From positions 1 through 37,474 of the IMG/VR virus record IMGVR_UViG_3300023118_000242: a DNA stretch of 37,474 nucleotides. One strand, written 5' to 3'. The DNA is from a virus. Shown piece by piece: positions 17,105 to 25,418 of this stretch. Within the stretch, counting starts at the first letter, position 1. Each line of letters opens with the position of its first letter. The translations under genes were made by a program, and so were the position numbers. The notes beneath the pieces were generated by a model that was not told the origin of the DNA, made no database searches, and was given only the letters and a program-made list of their open reading frames with translations.

Positions 17105-17459
17105 AGATGCCTCCGCCGGTTTTGATGGCGCCCAACTCTTCTACCTCCAGCATCGTGAAGCGCCGGGCGCCATTCATGTCAGCAACGCGGCGCACCCGAT
17201 AAATGGAATTACCGTGCACGACCTCATGTGCCTCGCTCATGCCCTTCAAGAAATAAAAGATGATCCGATGGGTGACTTTCACGTCCGTTTGTACACCGTT
17301 TGCATAAACAGCGGTGCCAACCGGCTCGATCTTTGCCCACCGCTTTTTCTGATCGGTGAACACCGAATCAAGCCCCAGGTCCTGGGCGGGTATGTCAGAC
17401 CGCAGCCGCACCAAGACGCGACGGTCCAACTCGCCGGCACTCGGTTCGCGCATGGCCAT
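17097..17459 (-). CDS. Head-tail joining protein (SPP1 gp16/HK97-type stopper)
   Basis: The 120-residue product (from MAMREPSAGELDRRVLVRLR) has the small SH3-like beta-barrel pattern of head closure/stopper proteins, including DQKKRWAKIEPVGT, VTHRIIFYF and SIYRVRRVADMNGARRF. I place the start at ATG 17459, two bases after the upstream stop and preceded by GAGG; the longer open frame upstream of it overlaps the connector gene and lacks a ribosome binding site. Confidence 0.75.
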   Translation of the reverse strand: MAMREPSAGELDRRVLVRLRSDIPAQDLGLDSVFTDQKKRWAKIEPVGTAVYANGVQTDVKVTHRIIFYFLKGMSEAHEVVHGNSIYRVRRVADMNGARRFTMLEVEELGAIKTGGGIYV

Positions 17460-17461
17460 AT

Positions 17462-18013
17462 TCAGAACCTCGGAGGAACGGTGATATCCGCCACTAGGTG
17501 ATCGAGGAATGTCGAGGGCAAATCGGCAAGCGTCTGCCCGACCAGGAACATTTCCGGGTGTCGATAGATCGTCGCGGCGGCCATCAACAACCAATTGCGC
17601 ACGCCAGGGTGCAGGTCAATATCAAGCTCTGCCTTGTACCTGATGCGCAGCCGCCCAGCAGGCCGAACCGCAGGAAAGTGCAGAAAACTTTCCCGCTGTC
17701 CCCGTTGCAAATCAAACGGCCCAACCTGCTCGATCCAACTGCCGCTAGCCTGCAGAGCGAACACCGAAACAATCTCGGTCGCCTGGCCGACATCCAGCGC
17801 GTCACCGCCCTGCCGATCCGCTGGCCACTCTTCCTCGTACACAGCGCCCCGAATTGCCGCGCCCGTTTTCGACTCGCATTGAGCCGTGACGCCAGGGATG
17901 ATGATTTGCTCGATCAGCTCCGGCGCCATGTCCTCCGGCTCAACACGGCATTGGAACGCCACCTGGGCTAGGGTCAGGACCGGAGCACCGATGTACTCCA
18001 CTCGACGAGCCAT
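17462..18013 (-). CDS. Head-tail connector protein (HK97 gp6-like adaptor)
   Basis: The 183-residue protein has an N-terminal helical bundle pattern (LTLAQVAFQCRVEPED, EQIIIPGVTAQCESKTG) and a C-terminal segment (DLHPGVRNWLLMAAATIYRHPEMF) typical of gp6-like adaptors that ring the portal. It follows the small charged protein by three bases and precedes the stopper gene, the usual connector order. Confidence 0.75.
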   Translation of the reverse strand: MARRVEYIGAPVLTLAQVAFQCRVEPEDMAPELIEQIIIPGVTAQCESKTGAAIRGAVYEEEWPADRQGGDALDVGQATEIVSVFALQASGSWIEQVGPFDLQRGQRESFLHFPAVRPAGRLRIRYKAELDIDLHPGVRNWLLMAAATIYRHPEMFLVGQTLADLPSTFLDHLVADITVPPRF

Positions 18014-18016
18014 GAC

Positions 18017-18421
18017 TTAAGGCTTCTCTTCGATTTCTTCGGTTTCCTCTTCTTCCTGCTGTTCTTGCTGTTCTTGCTGTTCTTGCTGTTCTTGCTGTTC
18101 TTGCTGTTCTTGCTGTTCTTGCTGTTCTTGCTGTTCTTGCTGTTCCGGCTGAGTTTCAGGCGGCGTCTGCTCTGGCGGTTTTTCTTCGAGATTTTCCTCC
18201 GAAGGTTGTTCAGCAGGCTTTTGGGTCGCATTCTTCTTGCCGCCGGTTTTCTTACCACTAGGTGGGGTGACTACCTTTTCCGAGGCAGTCTTTTCAACAT
18301 AAAGCTTTGCCCGGCCCGCCTCAATCAATGCATCAGCAGCGGCAGAATCAAAACCAGCGGTTTCCCCGGCGGCGTAGCCACGCCAAGCCTTCTTGAAGGT
18401 GACGATTTTCATATCGGTCAT
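18017..18421 (-). CDS. Small head-region protein with long Glu-Gln-Gln repeat tail
   Basis: The first ~45 residues (KIVTFKKAWRGYAAGETAGFDSAAADALIEAGRAKLY) form a small domain seen in phage proteins encoded just after capsid genes. The rest is Lys/Pro/Glu-rich and ends in about ten EQQ triplets and an acidic tail. The repeat is encoded by nine identical 9-base units (18062-18142), so length variation between strains is expected. Function is unknown; the position between capsid and connector genes recalls lambda FI or head-decoration proteins, but that is inference. Confidence 0.7.
   Translation of the reverse strand: MTDMKIVTFKKAWRGYAAGETAGFDSAAADALIEAGRAKLYVEKTASEKVVTPPSGKKTGGKKNATQKPAEQPSEENLEEKPPEQTPPETQPEQQEQQEQQEQQEQQEQQEQQEQQEQQEQQEEEETEEIEEKP
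18062..18142. repeat. Tandem repeat, nine exact copies of TTCTTGCTG
   Basis: Nine perfect adjoining 9-base units lie in the coding sequence of the small head-region protein, flanked by degenerate copies on both sides. On the coding strand each unit is CAGCAAGAA and encodes part of Gln-Gln-Glu. Units are in frame, so gain or loss changes protein length by three residues. Confidence 0.95.
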
Positions 18422-18472
18422 ATTGTTGCCTGCTCAAGTAATTGGCCCTGCCTGTTGGTAGGGCCAGGGGAA

Positions 18473-19783
18473 TTACATACCGGCGCCCCAGGTGATGCCG
18501 GTACCCACGGACACAGACTCAACGTGACGCGGACCGAAGTCGTGCTTACTGATCACACGGATCAAGGTCTGGTCGCGCTGGAATGCGCTGACAGTGTTAC
18601 CGGCTGCGTCCTTGTAGGACGCTTCGGTACTGATCGCGATGGCCAGCGTGGTGTCTTCACCGATGTAGCAGTCAGCGAAGTTCACGAAGTAGATCTCGGA
18701 CTCATTACCGTTGGTGCCCAGATTGACCGGTACCTGAGTGGTCAATGCCACCGGGTAACCTTTCAACATGCCGCCGTCGATTTCCGGATAGGCCTTGTTA
18801 CCGTTGCCGTCGCGCAACGATTGCAGCCAGCGGATGGTGCGCGGCGCCATGATCCAACCGCAGCCGGTCAGGTCCACGTTGGCGCCTTCAAGACGCAGCA
18901 TCATGCCGCCCAGGTACAGGTCAACAATCGCGAGCGTTGCACCTGCAGGTGCCCCCATTACATTGCCAGGCAGAGCCCAGTAGCGCAGGCCCTTCGGTAA
19001 CGAGCCGGTACCAGCGCTGCGAATAAAGTGAAGATCCTCGGACAGCCCCATGCTGACAGCTAGATCTAAGCTGACCTGAGAGTCGATACGCGGGTTAACG
19101 CCAGCATATGCCAGCAGGTCATTGGAGATCGGAACGATCGCCGCAGCCTTCTTGGCGGAAAGCTTGAGGTCACCGAACTGCATTTCGGTGACCGAAATGT
19201 CCTCTTCGGTGCCCAGGTAGGTCACCTGCGTGTTACCCAGCACGCGGGGCATGGTCAGGTTACCGTTGTTCAAAGGCAGGCTGACTGCGCCCATCTTGCG
19301 CACTACAGACTTGGGCCGCAGCGACTCGATAACGCTGGTACTGAAATTCTCCGGCACCATCACGCCGCCAGATCCAGGGGTAACAGTAGACAGTGCCATG
19401 TGCACATCAGCGCCGTAGCCGCCGGTCTTGGCCATCTCGGCGGCCACCTGCTGATTACCCCCGGCCTGTACCATCAGACGCACCATCTGCGCCATTGCGA
19501 CACCCGGTTTGGTGGGTTCGCTATGCGTGCTTATGTGCGTCGGGGAGCCTTTGTTGCCCTGGGCGCTTTCCTCGACAGGTACCGCAGTTTCTGCCGCGAT
19601 ACGCTCTGCGCTTTCGGCGCGAGTAATCTTTGCGGTTACATCCTTGATCTGGGTTTCCAGTTGAGCAAACTGGGCCAGCTGTTCGACGGACAATTCACCG
19701 CCGTCCGATTCGATCTTGGCCAGAGCCTGGACCTGCTCATTGAGCTTGGCGCGTTCGCTACGCAATTGAAGTACAAGGGACAT
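18473..19783 (-). CDS. Major capsid protein, HK97 fold
   Basis: The 436-residue protein has an N-terminal ~105-residue helical, Glu/Gln/Lys-rich region resembling the HK97 delta (scaffold) domain, which a phage protease would remove. HK97-fold markers follow: GGVMVPENFSTSVIESLRPKSVVRKMGA, MPRVLGNTQVTYLGTEEDISVTEMQFGDLKL, and near the C-terminus GCGWIMAPRTIRWLQSLRD and FQRDQTLIRVISKHDFGPRH. It is flanked by the protease gene and the adaptor genes. An intrinsic terminator separates it from the protease gene, so its level may be set independently. Confidence 0.9.
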   Translation of the reverse strand: MSLVLQLRSERAKLNEQVQALAKIESDGGELSVEQLAQFAQLETQIKDVTAKITRAESAERIAAETAVPVEESAQGNKGSPTHISTHSEPTKPGVAMAQMVRLMVQAGGNQQVAAEMAKTGGYGADVHMALSTVTPGSGGVMVPENFSTSVIESLRPKSVVRKMGAVSLPLNNGNLTMPRVLGNTQVTYLGTEEDISVTEMQFGDLKLSAKKAAAIVPISNDLLAYAGVNPRIDSQVSLDLAVSMGLSEDLHFIRSAGTGSLPKGLRYWALPGNVMGAPAGATLAIVDLYLGGMMLRLEGANVDLTGCGWIMAPRTIRWLQSLRDGNGNKAYPEIDGGMLKGYPVALTTQVPVNLGTNGNESEIYFVNFADCYIGEDTTLAIAISTEASYKDAAGNTVSAFQRDQTLIRVISKHDFGPRHVESVSVGTGITWGAGM

Positions 19784-19796
19784 GGTGCCTCCTGGG

Positions 19797-19822
19797 CATT
19801 AAAAAACCCGCACAGAGCGGGC
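19797..19822 (-). terminator. Intrinsic terminator between protease and capsid genes
   Basis: Read on the minus strand, CCCGC-TCTGT-GCGGG is followed by TTTTTT. It lies in the 62-base gap between the protease stop (19846) and the capsid start (19783). A terminator upstream of the most abundant structural protein is unexpected unless late transcription is antiterminated or a promoter follows. Confidence 0.65.
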
Positions 19823-19845
19823 TTCGATGAGTGCCGCGAACGCGG

Positions 19846-20790
19846 TCAGCTCAGTGTTTGAAGATTCAGTGCAGCAGCGCGTACCGCGATACGACCGCCC
19901 TGGCGGTTGGCCCGGCTTACCGAAACGGAATGAGCAAGGTCGTCAACGGCCTGTTGCGGGTTCTGCATTCGATCTGCCAACCCGGCGCTGATGCCGGCCT
20001 GGCCTCGATAAAGGCCCGCTTCCGTCGCCATGACCTGCTGTACGGACAGCCCTCGGTATTCGGCAACGGCGTTGACGAAGAGCTGGTAACTTTCTTGCAC
20101 CACATCGTTGAGGTACTTGAGCGACTGATCACTTAAGGGCTCGTGAGGGCTGAGGTCATTTTTGTGGGCACCGGCGAATACCGTGGTCACCTTGACGCCC
20201 ATACCCTCTTCCATCTTGGAGCGGTCTATGTGACTGGCGATTACCCCGATGGAGCCGACGCCGCTGGTCTGGCTCACCACCAGTTCGCTACATGCCGAGC
20301 CGAGCAGGTAGCCGCCGCTGTAGGCCATGAAGTTCACGATGCCGGTGATGGGCTTCTGCTGGGACATCGCGCGGATATCTGCCGCCAGCTCGAATGCCCC
20401 TACGGCAGAACCGCCGGGGCTGTCGATGTCCAACACAATGCGCTCGACCATCGGATCAGCAACTGCGTTTCGGATCTGGCCCCGCAGCTGTTCATAGCTG
20501 GTCATCGTTTCGCACATACCGATATGACTGCCCCGACTGACCAACACACCACTGACCGGAATCACCTCAATGCCAGTGCGGGCGATCGCAGTTCGGCGCT
20601 CTTCTTCACGCTGGGCGATGCGGTCCATGCCGTCATCCGACCACAGGCCGGGAGCGCCCTGGGCGCCGATGTTGACGATGTTCAAGCTCATCACCTGGTT
20701 GGCCCAGCGAACACCCAGGTCCAACATGTCCGGCATCACCAACAGCGGCTGATTGAACAGCAGGCTGGAGGCTCTCAGGTAGTTTTTCAT
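19846..20790 (-). CDS. Capsid maturation protease, S49 (SppA-like) family
   Basis: The 314-residue protein has the S49 core: GIEVIPVSGVLVSRGS, IVLDIDSPGGSAVGAFELA, FMAYSGGYLLGSA (nucleophile Ser158) and a Lys about 52 residues later (Lys210 in GAHKND), the Ser/Lys spacing of SppA-type enzymes. Phage members (lambda C type) process the capsid or scaffold during prohead maturation. Unlike lambda C it lacks a long C-terminal scaffold (Nu3) domain; the scaffold role is probably played by the capsid N-terminus. ATGA overlap with the portal gene. Confidence 0.88.
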   Translation of the reverse strand: MKNYLRASSLLFNQPLLVMPDMLDLGVRWANQVMSLNIVNIGAQGAPGLWSDDGMDRIAQREEERRTAIARTGIEVIPVSGVLVSRGSHIGMCETMTSYEQLRGQIRNAVADPMVERIVLDIDSPGGSAVGAFELAADIRAMSQQKPITGIVNFMAYSGGYLLGSACSELVVSQTSGVGSIGVIASHIDRSKMEEGMGVKVTTVFAGAHKNDLSPHEPLSDQSLKYLNDVVQESYQLFVNAVAEYRGLSVQQVMATEAGLYRGQAGISAGLADRMQNPQQAVDDLAHSVSVSRANRQGGRIAVRAAALNLQTLS

Positions 20791-22058
20791 TGCGCCAGAA
20801 TCCTCTCAATTTCAGCGTGCTGCATTTCGAGTTGCGCGCGCACAGCAGGGTTGGTCAAGTCGCCGCCGCTTTTGCCGGCGTCAACCATGTTCAGCGGCTG
20901 CATGTAGATGTCACCGCCAGGTACCGGCGGCATGTTTTCCAAGCGGCGGATGTCATTGGCACTCAGCCACCCCCACTGCCGCCCAATCGCATAGGCTTCA
21001 TAGCGGCTCTTCTGGTCACCACGCAGCAACCCGGACAGGTTGAATTCGATGAAGTAGTTGCGCCGATCGGTAGGCAACAGGAAGTCGCGCATCATCGACT
21101 GTTCGTGGCGCTTGACCCACGGAAGCAACGCGAACACCACGAACTGAATCATCAGTTGCTCAAGGGTGTTGTAGTTGGACTTCTCCAGGTCGTTGACCAT
21201 CGGCAACGGGATCTTGTAGATCCGGGCAATATCGGTACCGGTGGTTTTGAGGATCCCCAACACCTCGGCGTCGACGTTGTTCATGGAGACGGGCTTGAAG
21301 GTCATACCCTCTTGCAGCAAAGCGACCTTCTTGGCGTTGTCCATGCCGCCAAACTTCTGCCCCCATTGATCGACGATCTTGTCGATGCTGCCCTGGTCTT
21401 TGATGGGCGGTGCTTCACGCGGTCTCTCAATCACACCAGATACCGTCACACCGTTGGCGAAGCTCTTACCCGTGTACTGCCTTACGGCCTGGGCCAAACC
21501 CAGTGAATCGGCGTGCACCTCGATCGGCGACAGCCCCACATAGTGATTGGTGCTGAACCATCGCACATGATGAATCATGCGCATCGGCAGCGCGTCGCCG
21601 CCGGCGATCCGGTAGTACGGCAGCATGTCGCCGCCCTTGAGCACCTGTACCTTTTCGTTGCACAGCGGCCACAACGCCATCACATTGCCGTCATCCCGAC
21701 GGTCAATGAAGCTGTAACCGTTGCCCCGCAAACCCGCAGCGCCTTGCATGCACTCCATGTATTCGTACGGCGTCTGAAAGCCATTGGGCTGGTACCGAAG
21801 AACGTCATACGCCGGATGGTTGATCGCCGCTTCGCGCTGGCCTTTGTCCAAGCGCTTGTACATCTCGCACGGCAACTGGCCCATGGTCTCGGCCAGCAGC
21901 GTCACGCAGTTTTGCAGGATTGGCAGACCCAGCGCCGTCTCGGGCGTGACCTTCACGCCGGTGCTGTTGCGTCCGCTACCAATAAGGCCGCGCCAGAAAC
22001 CACTGCCTGTATCCGTGAGATTGCCGCGACCTTCGCCGAGCACGCTTGAAAAGAACAT
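20787..22058 (-). CDS. Portal protein, HK97 family
   Basis: The 423-residue protein shows HK97-type portal blocks: LPILQNCVTLLAETMGQLPCEMYKR, GLRGNGYSFIDR, HHVRWFSTNHYVGLSPIEV, FANGVTVSGVIERP, IARIYKIPLPMVNDLEKSNYNTLEQLMIQFVVFALLPWVKRHEQ, and RRLENMPPVPGGDIYMQPLNMV. It forms the dodecameric DNA gate. ATG 22058 is preferred because AGGAGG lies six bases upstream; a TTG two codons earlier is in frame. Confidence 0.92.
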   Translation of the reverse strand: MFFSSVLGEGRGNLTDTGSGFWRGLIGSGRNSTGVKVTPETALGLPILQNCVTLLAETMGQLPCEMYKRLDKGQREAAINHPAYDVLRYQPNGFQTPYEYMECMQGAAGLRGNGYSFIDRRDDGNVMALWPLCNEKVQVLKGGDMLPYYRIAGGDALPMRMIHHVRWFSTNHYVGLSPIEVHADSLGLAQAVRQYTGKSFANGVTVSGVIERPREAPPIKDQGSIDKIVDQWGQKFGGMDNAKKVALLQEGMTFKPVSMNNVDAEVLGILKTTGTDIARIYKIPLPMVNDLEKSNYNTLEQLMIQFVVFALLPWVKRHEQSMMRDFLLPTDRRNYFIEFNLSGLLRGDQKSRYEAYAIGRQWGWLSANDIRRLENMPPVPGGDIYMQPLNMVDAGKSGGDLTNPAVRAQLEMQHAEIERILAQ

Positions 22059-22060
22059 GC

Positions 22061-22240
22061 TCAACCTCCTTTGGGTTTAGGTTTCAGTGCAGCAGCTGCG
22101 CGATCCGCCAGCCGGGACCAGGCCATCAGCCCAACACCCGCAACGACACACGCAGCGGGCACATGCATCATCGCCACGCCACCGACTAGCAGGCCGAAAC
22201 CCAGCAAGCCGGATAGCCAGGACAGGATGACCAATTTCAT
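22061..22240 (-). CDS. Small membrane protein (59 aa) between terminase and portal genes
   Basis: This gene starts at ATG 22240, overlapping the terminase stop by ATGA, and ends at 22061, three bases before the portal start. The product has two hydrophobic segments (about residues 3-25 and 28-42) and a Lys/Pro-rich C-terminus, so it is probably a two-span inner-membrane protein. Small hydrophobic proteins at this place occur in other Pseudomonas prophages, but I know of no assigned function. The frame contains the ribosome binding site of the portal gene near its end. Confidence 0.7.
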   Translation of the reverse strand: MKLVILSWLSGLLGFGLLVGGVAMMHVPAACVVAGVGLMAWSRLADRAAAALKPKPKGG

Positions 22241-24054
22241 ATACTGATCCCTTCGTCATAAATGGATGTACCGCTCGCACCGCCGGACTTGCTGCTGATG
22301 CCGGTGGCCATGATGGAGGCGACAATGCCGTCGATGCGGCCCGTTGCCTTGGCCTTGTCGGCTTTGCGGTTGTTGGCTGGGTCGGAAACAATCACCGCGT
22401 TGCCGGCGTTCCAGGTCATCACCGGGTTGCCGTCATGGCGCAGTGTTTCGACTGTCTCGCTTTCGACGAGCTCCCACTCGCTAGGATCGAGGTCAGTCAC
22501 GCCCTCTTCCTCAGGGGCCAAGCCCAATAGGCGCCGCTCAAACTCGTCAACAGCAGGCCCCATATCCTTGAACCCCTGGCCGAAACCCACCATCTCCGGC
22601 AGCGTGATGTCGTACTCGGACATCAACTGCAGCAGGTCTTCGATCCGCCAGCGGTCATAGGCGATGCGCTCAACGCCGAAGTAGGCGGTGATCGTCACCA
22701 GGCGCCGCAACACATGCAGCTTGCTGATCGCCCGCCCTGGTGTGGTTTCAAGGTGTTTGGCCTTGACCCACATGGCATAAGGCACCTTGTCGCGATCCTC
22801 CCGCCCTTGCAGGTCATCGTCTGGGATCCAGAAGTACGGCAACAACCGCCAGTGCGGATCGTGGGGCGCCGGCCAGAACAACAGAACGAATGCCGTTAAA
22901 TCCGTGGTGCTCGCCAAATCCAGTCCGCCAACGCACCGGCGGTTGCGCAACATGCGCATCGGCACGCGCTCTTCTGCCTGTTTCCAAACCGCCCAGGAAA
23001 TCCACGGCGCATCGGCCTGGGTCCATTCGCAAAAGTTCAGGCGTCGCACCACCGACTCTTGAGCCGGCAACCCCCGCGCGGCCTTCACCTGCTCGCGCAG
23101 GTACTTGCGACCAGGGATGCCGTCGGCCTGTCCTTCGGCGATGTGGTCAAGCGAGGGGTTAACCTTCGCCCAGCAACTCTCGTCCCTGAACGGATCGTCA
23201 CCCTCATCAAGCGAACAGATGAATGCGAAGAAACTGTCGTCATCCTCAATGCCGGCACAGATCCGCACACCCAGGTCGTGATACTGACCACAGACGGTTT
23301 TCTTGTCGGAGCCGCTGTTGGTGATCATCACCACCATGGCCTTGCGCCGGTTCTTGGTACCGGCGCGCATCATGTTCACGGTCGCGGCGGTTCTGTGTTC
23401 GTGCACCTCATCCAGCAAACCGATGTGTGGACGCGGTCCTGACTTGCCTTCGTCGGCACTGATTGGCCGGAAGAAGGAGTTGGTGTTGGGGTAAAACAGG
23501 TTCCAAACTTTTTCGTCCCGGCCCGATTGCACCAGTCGTGAGCTGAGTTTTTTCGACATGTCGACCATCGACACGGCATCACGGAACAAGATCATGGCCT
23601 GGTCGCGCTTGGTCGCAGCGGCATAGATCTCTGCGCGCTGCTCACCATCAGAGACCAGGCCGTACAGGCCAATCCCGGCCACCAACGGGCTTTTGCCCGA
23701 GCCTTTGCCGGTTTCGATGTAGCCCAGACGGAAGCGGCGAAATCCGTCCTCCGTCATCCAGCCGAACAAACTGCCAACGACGAACGCCTGCCACGGGGCC
23801 AGCAGGAAGGGCATGCCTTCGTAGTCGCCACCGTTGAGGCAGAGCACCTCTTCGAAAAAACCGATGGCGCGGTTGGCTTTGGCCAGATCCCATATCAGGC
23901 CGCGAGACGGCCCGTTTTTCAGGTCAAGCAGATGCCGCTTACAGGCGTTGCGAACATCAGGGCCGGCGACGGTTTCACCGGCCAACACAGCCAGGGCGAA
24001 TGCGCTGATGCGATCATCAGTTGAAGTACTTGTCTGCAGCGTCTCGTTGGTCAT
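22237..24054 (-). CDS. terL: Terminase large subunit (packaging ATPase/nuclease)
   Basis: The 605-residue protein matches HK97/P27-type large terminases. The ATPase domain has a Walker A-like ETGKGSGKSPLVAG (residues ~114-127), Walker B IGLLDEVHEH (~211-220) and coupling motif MVVMITNSG (~242-249). The C-terminal nuclease domain begins with GGLDLASTTDLTAFVLL (~376) and includes AYDRWRIEDLLQ and NPVMTWNAGNAVIVSDPANNRK. ATG 24054 has a Shine-Dalgarno-like AAGGTGAG about 11 bases upstream and overlaps the small subunit gene by 38 bases. It drives DNA into the prohead and cuts it at cos or pac. Confidence 0.92.
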   Translation of the reverse strand: MTNETLQTSTSTDDRISAFALAVLAGETVAGPDVRNACKRHLLDLKNGPSRGLIWDLAKANRAIGFFEEVLCLNGGDYEGMPFLLAPWQAFVVGSLFGWMTEDGFRRFRLGYIETGKGSGKSPLVAGIGLYGLVSDGEQRAEIYAAATKRDQAMILFRDAVSMVDMSKKLSSRLVQSGRDEKVWNLFYPNTNSFFRPISADEGKSGPRPHIGLLDEVHEHRTAATVNMMRAGTKNRRKAMVVMITNSGSDKKTVCGQYHDLGVRICAGIEDDDSFFAFICSLDEGDDPFRDESCWAKVNPSLDHIAEGQADGIPGRKYLREQVKAARGLPAQESVVRRLNFCEWTQADAPWISWAVWKQAEERVPMRMLRNRRCVGGLDLASTTDLTAFVLLFWPAPHDPHWRLLPYFWIPDDDLQGREDRDKVPYAMWVKAKHLETTPGRAISKLHVLRRLVTITAYFGVERIAYDRWRIEDLLQLMSEYDITLPEMVGFGQGFKDMGPAVDEFERRLLGLAPEEEGVTDLDPSEWELVESETVETLRHDGNPVMTWNAGNAVIVSDPANNRKADKAKATGRIDGIVASIMATGISSKSGGASGTSIYDEGISI

Positions 24055-24550
24055 TGGGGAATAGCTCACCTTGCGGCGCCGCCGACGTTTTCAGGTTACG
24101 TCGGGACACGGGCGACAGACCGAACTGCGCGCCAGCGGTGTTGGCGCGTTTTTCCGCGTCATTCGCAAGCTGGCGAAGTACGTGCATTTGCTGGGCGCCG
24201 GTTTTGAACGTCTGGATTTCGCCGCCAAGGTCATCATCGGAGGCGTCGTTGCGCTTCGCGATCAAGCGCTGATAGCGGCGCCAATCAGCGGTAGCCTGGC
24301 AGTAGGTGGCCAGCGCCATAGCATCTAGCTGCGAAACGATGCCCAACGAAATCAGCGCAGGGACCAGTTGCTCCCACTCAGCGATGGCTTCAGGAGACAG
24401 CACATCGGGCATGGGCGGTGCGCCGACTGGAACCGACGGCGCCGCGACTTCGGCCAGCAGGTCGCTGATATTTTCCCGACCACGATTTCCCTGCAGCAGT
24501 TTGAGCGCCGCTGGTTTCCCAGGGCGCCCCGAATTTCCGTTTCCGGCCAT
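24017..24550 (-). CDS. terS: Terminase small subunit, P27 family
   Basis: The 177-residue product begins AGNGNSGRPGKPAALKLLQGNRGR, a hallmark of P27-family small terminases, followed by a helical core (SPEAIAEWEQLVPALISLGIVSQLDAMALATYCQATADWRRYQ) and a C-terminal part with FGLSPVSRRNLK. It recognises the packaging site for the large subunit. ATG 24550 is chosen; an upstream frame extension to 24589 lacks family similarity. An HNH nuclease gene lies just upstream, the arrangement of cos-type HK97-like phages. Confidence 0.88.
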   Translation of the reverse strand: MAGNGNSGRPGKPAALKLLQGNRGRENISDLLAEVAAPSVPVGAPPMPDVLSPEAIAEWEQLVPALISLGIVSQLDAMALATYCQATADWRRYQRLIAKRNDASDDDLGGEIQTFKTGAQQMHVLRQLANDAEKRANTAGAQFGLSPVSRRNLKTSAAPQGELFPNDQRDAADKYFN

Positions 24551-24575
24551 AAAAATAACCCCTACCTGTTGATAC

Positions 24576-24617
24576 CCCCCCTCCCTCATTTATCCCGACG
24601 TTGCGCACGGAGGGGGG
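24576..24617 (-). other. Candidate packaging (cos) region with 9-base inverted repeat
   Basis: The 154-base gap between the HNH nuclease and small terminase genes holds a perfect inverted repeat, CCCCCCTCC at 24576-24584 and GGAGGGGGG at 24609-24617, and a second C-run near 24655. In HNH-containing HK97-like phages the cos site usually lies here. No overhang can be read from sequence alone. Confidence 0.3.
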
Positions 24618-24704
24618 CGAGCGGTCTAGAACGAATCCCGGAAAAAGTTTTTCACCCCCCCTACCCTGGGGAGTGCCATTTTTTGGTGCATTTTCGCCCC
24701 CTGG

Positions 24705-25073
24705 TCATCGGTTCCAGTGATGCCCAGGATCCACGGGGCGACCGTCAGGGTTGCAGCCTGGAACCGTGCCAGTCCGCTCCATCCGCTGCTTGGTCGAGTC
24801 GTGACAGAATTTGCAGAGACTGGCCCAGTTCGCCGGGTTCCAGAAAAGCTTCCATGCCGCCTTGAGGCGCACTGGATCGCCACTGTCCTTGGCGTCCTTG
24901 AGCTTGGGCGCAATCTTGTGGTCGACGACTGTTGCCGCGACGGGCCGCTGGTCAGTCGAACACATCGTGCAGTAGGGGTTCTCCCGCAGATGCCCTTCGC
25001 GGGACTTCTGCCACTTGTACCCGTAACCGCGCTCCGTGCTACTGCCGCGACGTTCATTGCTCTGACTGGACAT
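24705..25073 (-). CDS. HNH endonuclease, packaging-associated
   Basis: The 122-residue protein has the zinc-ribbon HNH pattern: Cys35-x-x-Cys38, Asp-His (51-52), Asn82 in NPANW, and Cys87-x-x-Cys90-His91. Phage HNH proteins encoded beside the terminase stimulate terminase cleavage at cos (shown for HK97-like phages), so this is probably an essential packaging factor and not a homing nuclease. ATG 25073 lies within the end of the holin gene (20-base overlap). Confidence 0.88.
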   Translation of the reverse strand: MSSQSNERRGSSTERGYGYKWQKSREGHLRENPYCTMCSTDQRPVAATVVDHKIAPKLKDAKDSGDPVRLKAAWKLFWNPANWASLCKFCHDSTKQRMERTGTVPGCNPDGRPVDPGHHWNR

Positions 25074-25398
25074 CGGCAGAAACCTCACGCACGCCCAGCC
25101 GCTTGGCGGCCCAGCGTTCGTACAACCCAATGGCAACGTCAGCGCCCGCCATTGCTGTCAGGCATCCAAGTGCGCCAGAGGTCCAGATCGACATGCCCGC
25201 CGCGTACAGCAGCATGATCGCCGACACCCCGCACACCACGCAGGCGCCGGACCGAAGGGCCAGCCGCCGGATTAGTGCCCAACCTCGCGCCCCTTCTTTG
25301 TCCGCGCGCCACATCTCGCCCGACACGCCGCCCACCAGGGCCAGGACGATCACTAACCAGATCGGCATTTCTGCCAGTGCTTGTTGTTCGTTCGTCAT
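25054..25398 (-). CDS. Holin (three transmembrane segments, LydA-like)
   Basis: The 114-residue protein has three hydrophobic segments: MPIWLVIVLALVGGVSG (near residues 11-27), GACVVCGVSAIMLLYAAGM (~52-70) and WTSGALGCLTAMAGADVAIGLY (~73-94), with a charged stretch between the first two and a hydrophilic C-terminus. This fits the phage holin family found in Pseudomonas prophages, which permeabilises the inner membrane to release the endolysin. It is the first gene of the late operon, some 22 kb from the endolysin and spanins. ATG 25398 is chosen since the longer frame runs through the leader terminator. Confidence 0.75.
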   Translation of the reverse strand: MTNEQQALAEMPIWLVIVLALVGGVSGEMWRADKEGARGWALIRRLALRSGACVVCGVSAIMLLYAAGMSIWTSGALGCLTAMAGADVAIGLYERWAAKRLGVREVSADVQSEQ

Positions 25399-25418
25399 TG
25401 CCGGCCCCCATAAACGCG

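Noticed and set aside
18062-18142. Tandem repeat considered as a CRISPR array
   Set aside because: Units are only 9 bases, adjoining without spacers, and in frame within a coding gene.
18065-19000. + strand frame starting in the tandem repeat, encoding a Leu/Phe tract
   Set aside because: It is the reverse reading of the EQQ repeat and the capsid gene; the hydrophobic tract is an artefact of the repeat.
22077-22391. 104-codon minus strand frame near the terminase end
   Set aside because: It overlaps the large terminase C-terminus in another frame and the 59-residue membrane gene, which has better start and stop coupling.
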